The notes beneath the pieces were generated by a model. It was not told the DNA's origin and did no database searches. It was given only the letters and a program-made list of their open reading frames with translations. A stretch of 45,186 nt of DNA from Bacteroidales bacterium (GTDB lineage: Bacteria; Bacteroidota; Bacteroidia; Bacteroidales; UBA3824). The stretch covers positions 1-45,186 of the forward strand of contig JAFXZT010000039.1 in NCBI GenBank assembly GCA_017541145.1, written 5' to 3'. Positions 27,580-35,506 of the stretch are shown here, in pieces; positions within the stretch are counted from its first letter, which is position 1; each line of letters opens with the position of its first letter. The position numbers were made by a program, and so were the translations under genes.

Positions 27580-28224
27580 GTGGAAACATACTTAAATGAG
27601 CCAAAATACTTAGTATCAGTGGATTGTGTAATTTTTGGATACGAGAGTGAAGAACTTAAAATCTTATTATGTCCGCGACTTGTAGCACCAAATTATGGCA
27701 GTTGGTCGCTAATGGGCGGTTTTGTAATGCCGGACGAATCGTTGGATCAGGCAGCTAACAGAGTGCTGAAATCTACTGTCGGATTAGAAAATATCTACTT
27801 GGAACAAGTAAAAACATTTTCCGACCCGAACCGTGACAGCGGCGGACGAGTAATAAGCCAAGCATATTTTGCTCTTATAAGAATTTCCGAACAGGACAAA
27901 AAACTTGTAAGAAACAAAGGAGGCCACTGGTGGGAAATCAACCAACTGCCCGAAATGATTTTCGACCACGGCGAAATGATCAAAGAATCATTAAAAAAGC
28001 TTCAGTCTGTGGCATTTACAGACCTTATCGGCAGAGAATTGCTACCGGAAAAATTCACATTGTCGCAATTACATAAATTATATAGTGTGATTTTCGGTAA
28101 AACATTTGATTCGGCTAACTTCCGAAAAAAAGTTCTCTCTACCGGAAAACTTATTAAACTTGACGAAAAGGAAACCAAAAGTAGCAAAAAAGGTTCGTTT
28201 TACTACAAATTTTTAGCTGACTAA
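27580..28224 (+). CDS. NrtR/AraR-type regulator: degenerate Nudix domain plus winged helix
   Basis: A 214-residue protein starting with GTG at 27580. Residues 8-145 form a Nudix fold (SLMGGFVMPDESLDQAA). The catalytic box is lost: where a hydrolase has REUxEE, this protein reads RVLKSTVGL. Residues about 150-214 look like the C-terminal winged helix of NrtR-type regulators (FTLSQLHKLYSVIFGK, NFRKKVLSTGKL). Regulators of this family in Bacteroidota control NAD or pentose genes by binding a nucleotide or sugar ligand. This one is 18 kb from the arabinan-type locus, so a link is only a possibility. Confidence 0.8.
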   Translation: METYLNEPKYLVSVDCVIFGYESEELKILLCPRLVAPNYGSWSLMGGFVMPDESLDQAANRVLKSTVGLENIYLEQVKTFSDPNRDSGGRVISQAYFALIRISEQDKKLVRNKGGHWWEINQLPEMIFDHGEMIKESLKKLQSVAFTDLIGRELLPEKFTLSQLHKLYSVIFGKTFDSANFRKKVLSTGKLIKLDEKETKSSKKGSFYYKFLAD

Positions 28225-28234
28225 AATATACAAA

Positions 28235-28873
28235 ATGAATTTACTACTCATAATCACAACATGTTTTTACTCGCTGATGGCATTTCAAGACAGCAACTTG
28301 CTGCCCGACAACATGCGTCGTCCGGAGTATTTCAACAAGCTGAAATTTAATGCTTATCTTGTAACCCACAAGAAACAGTATTACAGACTTTTTACTCACG
28401 GATTGATACATGCCGATGTTATGCACTTAGCATTCAACATGTTAACATTATATTGTTTCGGCGATTTTGTTATTGACTGTTTTTCTAAAATTACAGTCCC
28501 AAATGCCGGAGCATTCATATATTTAGGATTTTACATCTCGGCATTAGCAGTATCATCCACACTGGATTTAGCACGACACAAAGACAACATGTATTACAAT
28601 GCAATCGGCGCGTCGGGAGCTGTTTCGGCTGTGATTTTTGCCGCTATAATTTTTAACCCGATGATGAAAATCAACTTTTTTTTCATACCGATAGGAATTC
28701 CGGGATGGCTTTTCGGAATTTTGTATCTGACATATTGCATCTACATGGATAAAAGAAACAACGATAATATAGGACATTCAGCACATTTCATGGGCGCAGT
28801 CTACGGACTTTTGTTCCCGATTTTACTGAATCATGATGTTATATTTCATTTTATCAAACAATTTACTTATTAA
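28235..28873 (+). CDS. Rhomboid-family intramembrane serine protease
   Basis: A 212-residue multi-pass membrane protein that cleaves substrates within the membrane. The catalytic Ser127 is in GASGAVSA and the His184 is in GHSAHFMGA. The first-loop signature RLFTHGLIHADVMHLAFNM is also present. It begins 10 nt after the Nudix regulator and is probably in the same transcript, followed 38 nt later by the class IV aminotransferase-like gene. Substrate unknown. Confidence 0.92.
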   Translation: MNLLLIITTCFYSLMAFQDSNLLPDNMRRPEYFNKLKFNAYLVTHKKQYYRLFTHGLIHADVMHLAFNMLTLYCFGDFVIDCFSKITVPNAGAFIYLGFYISALAVSSTLDLARHKDNMYYNAIGASGAVSAVIFAAIIFNPMMKINFFFIPIGIPGWLFGILYLTYCIYMDKRNNDNIGHSAHFMGAVYGLLFPILLNHDVIFHFIKQFTY

Positions 28874-28911
28874 TTTAGTTTTATTTATTTTACTTTTAGA
28901 CAAAAATACCA

Positions 28912-29823
28912 ATGGCAATTATAAATCAACAAATACTACTAAACGGACATTATCATTTGTCATCAAGCGCGATATTCGGTACAGAAAACAGAAGTTTTGC
29001 ATACGGAGATTGTATCACGGAAACTATACATTCATGCGCAGGACGTTTGTGTTTTTTCAAAGAACACATGCAAAATTTAAGAGATGCTATGAAAATAGCA
29101 GACATGGAAATCCCGCAAAAATTCTATCTTGAAACCGATGAATTTTACAGCGAAATATCCAAAATGCTTGTAAAAAACAAAATATTCAAAGGTTCAAACG
29201 TAAAAATAATGGTTTTCAGAACCGAAAGCGAAAAATTTATACCGGATTCCAACAAGATAGAATACATCGTAACCTGCAACCCGATGAATATCACCGGAAT
29301 ACCTTTTGAGCCGGAAGGACTTTTTATTGACATCTACGAGGATTACAGAAAAAGCAACAGTCCGCTAAAAAATTATAACACTCACGAATCAACATTTTTG
29401 AGAACTTTAGCCGTAAAACAAGCGTACAAAAACCGTCTTAACGATGCCTTGATTCTCAATCAACAAGGAAATATCATAGCATCAGCACAATACGGCAATG
29501 TATTTGTAATAAAAGAAGACCGCGAAACTTCCAAAAAAATCATTTACAGTTCTCAAACCCGCGACGGCGCAACAAAAGATGTTATGAAAAATAATATCCT
29601 GACAATTGCTAAAAAAATAGGATTAATACCGGCTGAAAATCACACACTTATATCAGTTCCAATCACTCAAGAAATTGCAGAAGAAGCCGACGAAATTTTC
29701 TTTGCAAACACCGAAACCGGAATCCATTGGGTAAAAGCATTCAAAGACAAACGCTTTTATCACCAAATTTCGGAACAGATAGCCAAGGAAATCAACGACT
29801 TGTACTTACAAACCGAAGATTAA
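28912..29823 (+). CDS. Class IV aminotransferase-fold protein (branched-chain aminotransferase / aminodeoxychorismate lyase type)
   Basis: A 303-residue PLP-type fold with RSFAYGDCITETI near the start and LKNYN in the middle, supplying the likely Schiff-base Lys. The family motif near GNIIASAQYGNVFV normally reads E-x-[ST]-x-x-N-[IVL]-F. Here the Glu position is Ser, so one conserved PLP contact is missing. The later TR..V segment is also only partly conserved. It may be a lyase or transaminase with altered specificity. Its stop overlaps that of yqgE on the other strand. Confidence 0.78.
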   Translation: MAIINQQILLNGHYHLSSSAIFGTENRSFAYGDCITETIHSCAGRLCFFKEHMQNLRDAMKIADMEIPQKFYLETDEFYSEISKMLVKNKIFKGSNVKIMVFRTESEKFIPDSNKIEYIVTCNPMNITGIPFEPEGLFIDIYEDYRKSNSPLKNYNTHESTFLRTLAVKQAYKNRLNDALILNQQGNIIASAQYGNVFVIKEDRETSKKIIYSSQTRDGATKDVMKNNILTIAKKIGLIPAENHTLISVPITQEIAEEADEIFFANTETGIHWVKAFKDKRFYHQISEQIAKEINDLYLQTED

Positions 29824-30422
29824 TTCCAAATAGGATTAGACGGAAGATTCTGCCACATCTTGTAATGACCGCCAAGACTACCCACAGCCTCAGACCAAAT
29901 ATCAGTCTTGGCGTTGAAAATAAGTTTTGGATCGAGATTGCCGACAACCCAAAATTTTTTGTTGATTTCTTCATCAAGTTGTTTTGGCGACCATCCGGCA
30001 TAACCGAGAAAAAATCTGACATCACGCTCAGAAATCACACCGGAATCTATTTTGCTGAGGATTGTCTTGTAACTGCCGCCGTAATAAACGCCGTCTGTAA
30101 TTTTCTGACAATCAGGCACAATATCCGGTCCGAAACTATGTAAAGAGAAAACACAATTTACGGCTACAGGTCCGCCGAAACTCAAATTGGTAGGAAAACT
30201 GCCAAAGAATTTCATCAACCCGTTGAAATCTACATCAAATTTTATTTTTTTGTTGAGAATAAAACCTACAGTACCTTTTTCGGATTGTTCCACGATGAAA
30301 ATCACCGATCTCTCAAAAACCTTCTCTCCCGAAAAAGGTTCTGAAATGAGAACTCTGCCCACTTTGGGTTCTAACCAATTTTCACCGATTTTCAATAAGT
30401 CGTTGTTATTCAGTCTGTTCAT
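29820..30422 (-). CDS. YqgE/AlgH family protein (UPF0301)
   Basis: A 200-residue protein matching the AlgH/YqgE family: GRVLISEPFS near the start, ERSVIFIVEQSEKGTVGFILNK, LSFGGPV and RFFLGYAGWSPKQLDEE. Its function is not established. The last four bases overlap the stop of the convergent aminotransferase-fold gene (TTAA shared at 29820-29823), and no terminator separates them. Confidence 0.93.
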   Translation of the reverse strand: MNRLNNNDLLKIGENWLEPKVGRVLISEPFSGEKVFERSVIFIVEQSEKGTVGFILNKKIKFDVDFNGLMKFFGSFPTNLSFGGPVAVNCVFSLHSFGPDIVPDCQKITDGVYYGGSYKTILSKIDSGVISERDVRFFLGYAGWSPKQLDEEINKKFWVVGNLDPKLIFNAKTDIWSEAVGSLGGHYKMWQNLPSNPIWN

Positions 30423-30497
30423 GTTAAGTCAGTTTTTTTGGTACGATAAATATTAGCTAACTAAATCCCAATTTTCTTTTACAGTCTTGCAATTTAA

Positions 30498-30515
30498 TTA
30501 ACATCACGATGTTAA
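30498..30515. promoter_or_regulatory. Perfect palindrome between yqgE-family gene and kdsB
   Basis: TTAACATC (30498-30505) and GATGTTAA (30508-30515) are exact reverse complements around AC. There is no T-run, so it resembles an operator for a dimeric regulator rather than a terminator. It lies about 40 bases upstream of the kdsB -7 box. Confidence 0.4.
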
Positions 30516-30554
30516 CAAAAATTAGTTATTTCACTACAAAACAGTTAGTTACAA

Positions 30555-30562
30555 TATCTTTG
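30555..30562 (+). promoter_or_regulatory. -7 box upstream of kdsB
   Basis: TATCTTTG matches TAnnTTTG and would give a leader of about 120 A-rich bases before the ATG at 30689. No TTTG is seen at -33. Confidence 0.45.
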
Positions 30563-30688
30563 CAGATTCAAAACGCAAAAATCGCAAAAAAATTGTTTCG
30601 TACAAAAATAATAAATTCAAAAATATAAATCAAATAAAAAAAAATATTAAATTTGCAGCAAAATAAATAAACAAAAGCAAAAACAAAA

Positions 30689-31441
30689 ATGAAAATTTTA
30701 GGTCTGATACCATCGCGCTACAAATCGTCGCGTTTTCCGGGCAAACCACTCGCAATGATTGGTTCCAAAACAATGATTCACAGAGTTTATGACCAAGCCT
30801 CAAAGGCATTTGACGACGTAGTAGTAGCCACAGATGACGAAAGAATTTTCAACGAAGTGAAATCCTTTGGCGGTAAAGTTGTAATGACTTCGGAAAACCA
30901 CCAAAGCGGCACCGACCGTTGCGCCGAAGCTGCTACTAAATATTGTAAAGAAACCGGCAAAACTTTCGACGCCGTTATCAATATCCAAGGTGATGAACCT
31001 TTTGTAAAACCGGAACAACTCAAAAGTCTCGGTAACCTTTTTGAAGACAAAAATGTTGAAATTGCTACTCTTATAAAACCGGCAAAATCTTCCGACGAAA
31101 TTTTCTCGGAAAACGTGGTAAAGGTAGTAATCAACAAACTCAACGAAGCCATTTATTTCTCACGTTCACCAATTCCGTTTATGCGCGGCGTAGACAAAGA
31201 TGAATGGCTAAACAAACAAACTTATTACAGACATATCGGAGTATATGCTTACAGATTTGATATCTTACAGAAAATCACACTGTTGGAGCAAAGCAGTTTG
31301 GAACTTACCGAAAAATTGGAACAAGTAAGATGGATAGAAAACGGTTACAAAATCAAAATTTGTAAAACAGATTTTGAAGGATTGGCAGTTGATACTCCTG
31401 AAGATTTACAAAAAATACTTGACACAATGGATGTCGATTAA
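30689..31441 (+). CDS. kdsB: 3-deoxy-manno-octulosonate cytidylyltransferase (CMP-KDO synthetase)
   Basis: Activates KDO with CTP for attachment to lipid A in lipopolysaccharide synthesis. The nucleotide-binding N-terminus IPSRYKSSRFPGKPL, the VVVATDD segment, NIQGDEPF and the KDO-binding HIGVYAYR are all family signatures. The 250-residue length is normal. It confirms a Gram-negative LPS-bearing host. Confidence 0.97.
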   Translation: MKILGLIPSRYKSSRFPGKPLAMIGSKTMIHRVYDQASKAFDDVVVATDDERIFNEVKSFGGKVVMTSENHQSGTDRCAEAATKYCKETGKTFDAVINIQGDEPFVKPEQLKSLGNLFEDKNVEIATLIKPAKSSDEIFSENVVKVVINKLNEAIYFSRSPIPFMRGVDKDEWLNKQTYYRHIGVYAYRFDILQKITLLEQSSLELTEKLEQVRWIENGYKIKICKTDFEGLAVDTPEDLQKILDTMDVD

Positions 31442-31516
31442 ATTAAACTTGGTATAAAATTTGCTATCTTTTATAATAATTACAAAAACACCTAAGGATA
31501 ATACAATAAACAACAA

Positions 31517-31864
31517 ATGAAAAATACATTAAAAATTTTGGTATCAACATTCATTCTCTCGCTGTGGAGCATGGGTGCTAATGCACAAGAAAACGAATAC
31601 GTCCCGAATTTAACAAGCCGTCACGATGCGGTATTGTATCCGAACCCAACGTCCAACGGTCAGGTTAAGATAAAATCTGCTATCGTAATCAAGAATGTGG
31701 AACTTATCAGCATGATTGGCGAAGGCGAAGTGGTTCTCGACAACAAATTGCATATTTTCGACGAAATGACATTGAAAATAAGCGATTTGCATCCCGGAAT
31801 TTATCTTGCAAAAATTACTTTTGAAGATAATAAAAGTATCATCAAAAAACTTGTAGTAAGATAA
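31517..31864 (+). CDS. Short exported protein made almost only of a type IX secretion (Por) tail domain
   Basis: A 115-residue protein with a signal peptide (MKNTLKILVSTF, ending about NAQ, residue 24), a linker of about 15 residues and then a type A C-terminal sorting domain: LYPNPTSNGQVKIK, VELISMIGE, ISDLHPGIYLAKI and KKLVVR. In larger proteins this tail directs export through the type IX system and attachment to the cell surface. Here there is no cargo domain. It could be a surface protein in its own right or a remnant that lost its cargo. The frame is intact. Confidence 0.8.
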   Translation: MKNTLKILVSTFILSLWSMGANAQENEYVPNLTSRHDAVLYPNPTSNGQVKIKSAIVIKNVELISMIGEGEVVLDNKLHIFDEMTLKISDLHPGIYLAKITFEDNKSIIKKLVVR

Positions 31865-31920
31865 AAAAATTGCGATAATCGGGATTCTGATTTCATTAAT
31901 TTTTTTTTGACAAACACGAA

Positions 31921-32463
31921 ATGGATGCAATAGAAGCTTTGAAAACTCGCAGAAGTTGCCGTTCATACAAACCGCAACCCATTAAGGACGAGGAACTTCA
32001 AACAATTATTGACTGCGGACTCAATGCGCCGAACGGTATGAATACTCAATTGGCGAAAATAATTGTGGTTCAGGATATTGACAAGATAAAAAAATTGTCA
32101 GCAATGAACGCCAAAATCATGGGCAAAGAAAATGTTGACCCGTTTTACGGTGCTCCTGTTTGCTGCATGATTGTTGTGCCGGAAGATCCGGGGTATGGCA
32201 ACGGTGCGGAAAGTTTTAAACTAAATCCTGTAAAAGACGGCTCGCTGATAATAGGCGCAATGCAAACCGCAGCTTGGGCTTTGGGAATCGGTTCGTGCTG
32301 GATAAACCGTTGCAAGGAAATGCTGGAACTGCCTGAAGGTAAGGAAATTATGCAACAACTTGGTCTTGAAAATTATGTTGGCGTAGGTTGCTGTATTTTG
32401 GGCTACCCTGACAACAATCCAAGTCAAAAAAAGATAAAAGAAGGTCGCATAATTAAATATTAA
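31921..32463 (+). CDS. Nitroreductase-family flavoprotein
   Basis: A 180-residue FMN-dependent oxidoreductase. The N-terminal RRSCRSYKPQPI pattern is the family's FMN phosphate-binding segment (R-R-S-x-R), followed by NAPNGMNTQ and the C-terminal glycine-rich VGVGCCILGYP. Likely reduces quinones or nitro compounds with NAD(P)H. It is the last of the kdsB-side genes, with a strong terminator just after. It is Cys-rich (CCMI, GCC), which is common in anaerobe homologues. Confidence 0.9.
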   Translation: MDAIEALKTRRSCRSYKPQPIKDEELQTIIDCGLNAPNGMNTQLAKIIVVQDIDKIKKLSAMNAKIMGKENVDPFYGAPVCCMIVVPEDPGYGNGAESFKLNPVKDGSLIIGAMQTAAWALGIGSCWINRCKEMLELPEGKEIMQQLGLENYVGVGCCILGYPDNNPSQKKIKEGRIIKY

Positions 32464-32473
32464 AAATACAACG

Positions 32474-32526
32474 AAAAATGCGATGTTGATACCAAAAATA
32501 TGGTGTTGACATCGCATTTTTTGTAA
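32474..32526. terminator. Bidirectional intrinsic terminator
   Basis: A 13-bp perfect stem built on AAAATGCGATGT and ACATCGCATTTT, with an imperfect inner extension, lies between the convergent nitroreductase and lipoprotein genes. Confidence 0.9.
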
Positions 32527-32529
32527 AGT

Positions 32530-33198
32530 TTAGTAATATTCGATACTACGAATTTCAGTAAACTTGTTGCCACCGCTGATATGCCCATCGCGTTCTGTCC
32601 AATTGCCGTGGTCATCAATTTTCTGAATCTGGTACGTAACGGTTCGTACAACCTCCGCTTCGGAGATGTCGCCATCGCTATCCATTGTTACAACTTTTTT
32701 TACATGTCCGTTGTCATCAAAAGTATAGGTAACAATTTCTATAAGTCCCTCAGAATAAACAGTATCCGAAATCAAACGACCGTTTTCATCGTAAACATAA
32801 CTAAATTTCCAACTCATACATTCGTCCGTATTTTCTTGAATTTCGTTAATACGTCGGTTCCCGTTTTGAGGATCGCGCGTGATGCTGTAAACAAACGGAC
32901 TTCCCTCCTCTTCACGACCGGTTTCACCAAGCTCTTTTCCATTGCTGTCCAACTCGATACCTCGTTCGCTAAAGTTAATTTTGAAATCTGCTCCTTTTAC
33001 AGTTTTTACTTTACCAAAAAGATGATGTTGCGCCCAATCACCTCCGTGACAAGTTTTTTTGTGCTCAACACTTGCTGACTGGCATTGTACTTTTGTTACG
33101 CCCGAAGTTTCGGTTTTAACAGGCTGATTGACTGTTCCTGAGCCGCAACTTACAAGAAACAATCCGCAAGTAAAAGCTACTAAATAATTGGTTTTCAT
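32530..33198 (-). CDS. Lipoprotein of unknown function
   Basis: A 222-residue lipoprotein with signal MKTNYLVAFTCGLFLVSC (lipobox LVSC, Cys18). I do not recognise a family. The body has strand-turn elements such as YVYDENGRLISDTV and YTFDDNGHVKKVV that resemble single YD-type repeats found in RHS-like and other Bacteroidota surface proteins. It is single-gene, with its 3' end at the shared terminator. Confidence 0.72.
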   Translation of the reverse strand: MKTNYLVAFTCGLFLVSCGSGTVNQPVKTETSGVTKVQCQSASVEHKKTCHGGDWAQHHLFGKVKTVKGADFKINFSERGIELDSNGKELGETGREEEGSPFVYSITRDPQNGNRRINEIQENTDECMSWKFSYVYDENGRLISDTVYSEGLIEIVTYTFDDNGHVKKVVTMDSDGDISEAEVVRTVTYQIQKIDDHGNWTERDGHISGGNKFTEIRSIEYY

Positions 33199-33296
33199 AA
33201 AATTAGGATTTAATTTTAAACTTAGTAAGTTTAGATAAAAATAATCAGGAAAAATTTTTGCACTAAAGTAATAAAAATTTTAAAACAAACAAAATA

Positions 33297-33370
33297 TAAA
33301 AAAAAGTTCGCGATGTTTTCATCAGCAAAATGTTATAATATAACCTGTTGTACAAGACAAACATCGCGAA
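33297..33370 (-). terminator. Intrinsic terminator of the vWA gene with nested palindrome
   Basis: TTCGCGATGTTT (33307-33318) pairs perfectly with AAACATCGCGAA (33359-33370). On the minus strand a T-run follows. The 40-base loop contains a second palindrome, GTTATAATATAAC. Confidence 0.8.
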
Positions 33371-33396
33371 GGGAAAAAATAATAAGGAAAAAGAAA

Positions 33397-35259
33397 TCAA
33401 TTTGTTCCTGATAATGTATTTGCTTTTCTTACCAAAACTTTCAATTCATCGATGTAGCCTTGGTCGTCGGATTTCAATGTTGAAAGTCGGTCTAAAACCG
33501 AATTGTACGACATCCCGGCTTTGAATTTACTATTGTTCAGCAACATCCCAAATTCTGCTACAGAACTTGAAAGTTTCATATTGTTGCTCGGAAGTTTTGT
33601 AAAATCTTTGTCGGTAACTTTTAAACTTACAAGTTTGCTTGTTGTATCAGACGGCTCTTTGTAACGAAATTTTATTGTAAGCCAATCAGCACTATTTACC
33701 GATGTAAGTTTCTGATATTCAGATTTTACAGTAGACGGAATTTTCTCTTTGCTGGTAGTAGGAACAAGTTCGTAAAGAGCTGTTACAGAATGTCCTGCGC
33801 CCATATCGCCCGCATCTTTTTTATCGTTGTCGAAATCTTCGTTGTTGAGAACACGGTTTTCGTAACCAATCAAACGATAACTTTTTACTTTGTTCGGATT
33901 GAAATCCACAAGCAGTTTCACGTCTTTTGCTACAGTGTAAAGCGTTCCCCAAAGTCCGTCGCCGAGAGCTTTTTTGGCTTCAGCGTAAGTGTCGATATAA
34001 TAATAATTTCCGTTGCCGTAATCAGCTATTTTTTCCATCATACTGTCGTTGTAATTTCCCATTCCGAAACCAAGAACTGTGATGTAAATACCTGACTCAC
34101 GTTTTGTTTCAATCAAAGTTTTGAGTTCGGCATCGCTCGACTGACCAATATTGAAATCACCGTCAGTAGCTAAAAATATACGATTGTTGCCACCTTTGAT
34201 AAAATTTTTCTGAGCAATGGCATACGCACTGTCTATTCCGGCTTGACCTGCGGTATAACCGCTCGCCATCAAGCCTTCCAATGTATTGACTATAAGTTTT
34301 TTACCTTCTGTATTACAACGTGTTGACTGAAGTTTTACGCCCGAACCCGATGCGTATGTAACGATAGCAACACGGTCGTTTTCTGTCATATTTTCAACCA
34401 AAACTTTGAAACTGCGAATCAACAACGGCATTTTGTTGTACTCGTCCATACTTCCGCTGCAATCAATCAGGAAAACAAGATTGGAAGGCGGAACTGTTTT
34501 CGGATTCAAATTTTTGGCTTGAAGTCCCAAACGTAAGAGTTGATGTTCTGAGTTCCAAGGACATCCGGAAATTTCGGCATTGAGTTTCACCGGAGAATTG
34601 TCGGTAGGAAAAGGATAATCGTATTTGAAATAATTAATCATTTCCTCGATTCTTACACTACCGCTCGGAGGCATAGTTCCATAGTTTAAGAAACGCCTTA
34701 CATTGGAATATCCGGCGTTGTCAACATCCACACTAAAAACGGAAATCGGATCTGTTTCTGAATTTTTGAAATTGTTTTCTTCCTGAGAATCATAACGTTC
34801 GTTGTTCAATCGCGGGATTTGAACATCGTTACTCAATCCGCGAACATTTGCGAAACCGGGCATATCCAAAACTTCAACACGATCCTCCAAAACTTCAAGT
34901 ACGTCAGCTATTACTTGTTGATCAGGCATAAGAGTAACAACTCCGATATTTGTTCTGCCTTTTACGGCAATCTCTTTGGAGATGAACCCCGAAATCGAAA
35001 ATTCTAACGTAGCATTAGTTGCAGCCAAAATCGTAAATTTACCATCGTTTTTGGTTCTAACTGAGCGGTTTGTACCTTTTATTTTAACGGTAACACCCGA
35101 CAAATTATTCCCCTCGGAATTCTTTACAACTCCGGATACATTAATTTCTTTTTTTATATTATCGCACACTGCTGACGATTCACCGATACTATAACCGGCT
35201 ACATAAGACAACGGCAAAACCGTAATCACACCCAGAAATGCTATAAAAATCCGTTTCAT
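33397..35259 (-). CDS. Exported von Willebrand factor A domain protein (YfbK type)
   Basis: A 620-residue protein with a signal peptide, a carboxypeptidase-regulatory-like beta domain (about 42-115, GNNLSGVTVKIKG), a vWA-associated N-terminal domain (about 165-250, DPISVFSVDVDNAGYSNVRRFL) and a vWA domain (about 262-435). The metal-ion-dependent adhesion motif is intact (DCSGS, with a later ATDGDFN). The last 180 residues match the DUF3520-type tail of the family (GYENRVLNNEDF). Probably a periplasmic or surface binding protein. Partner unknown. It ends at its own terminator. Confidence 0.9.
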   Translation of the reverse strand: MKRIFIAFLGVITVLPLSYVAGYSIGESSAVCDNIKKEINVSGVVKNSEGNNLSGVTVKIKGTNRSVRTKNDGKFTILAATNATLEFSISGFISKEIAVKGRTNIGVVTLMPDQQVIADVLEVLEDRVEVLDMPGFANVRGLSNDVQIPRLNNERYDSQEENNFKNSETDPISVFSVDVDNAGYSNVRRFLNYGTMPPSGSVRIEEMINYFKYDYPFPTDNSPVKLNAEISGCPWNSEHQLLRLGLQAKNLNPKTVPPSNLVFLIDCSGSMDEYNKMPLLIRSFKVLVENMTENDRVAIVTYASGSGVKLQSTRCNTEGKKLIVNTLEGLMASGYTAGQAGIDSAYAIAQKNFIKGGNNRIFLATDGDFNIGQSSDAELKTLIETKRESGIYITVLGFGMGNYNDSMMEKIADYGNGNYYYIDTYAEAKKALGDGLWGTLYTVAKDVKLLVDFNPNKVKSYRLIGYENRVLNNEDFDNDKKDAGDMGAGHSVTALYELVPTTSKEKIPSTVKSEYQKLTSVNSADWLTIKFRYKEPSDTTSKLVSLKVTDKDFTKLPSNNMKLSSSVAEFGMLLNNSKFKAGMSYNSVLDRLSTLKSDDQGYIDELKVLVRKANTLSGTN

Positions 35260-35506
35260 AATTTTTTTCTATTAATTGAGATTTACATTTAAAGGATATA
35301 AAATAATCTCAAATTTCATAATTTTATTACGCTTTTTTTATATTTTTTAGGGAATGGAAAAAAAATTAATGTCACATCCCGTTTTGTTTTTTTTGCACCT
35401 CGATTTTTCATCAACCGACAACAAAAAAAAATTTGTAAAACATGTATTCAAAAACAAAAATACGAGAATTTATGTTTAATTTTGTAATTTGAAAATATCA
35501 ATTACA

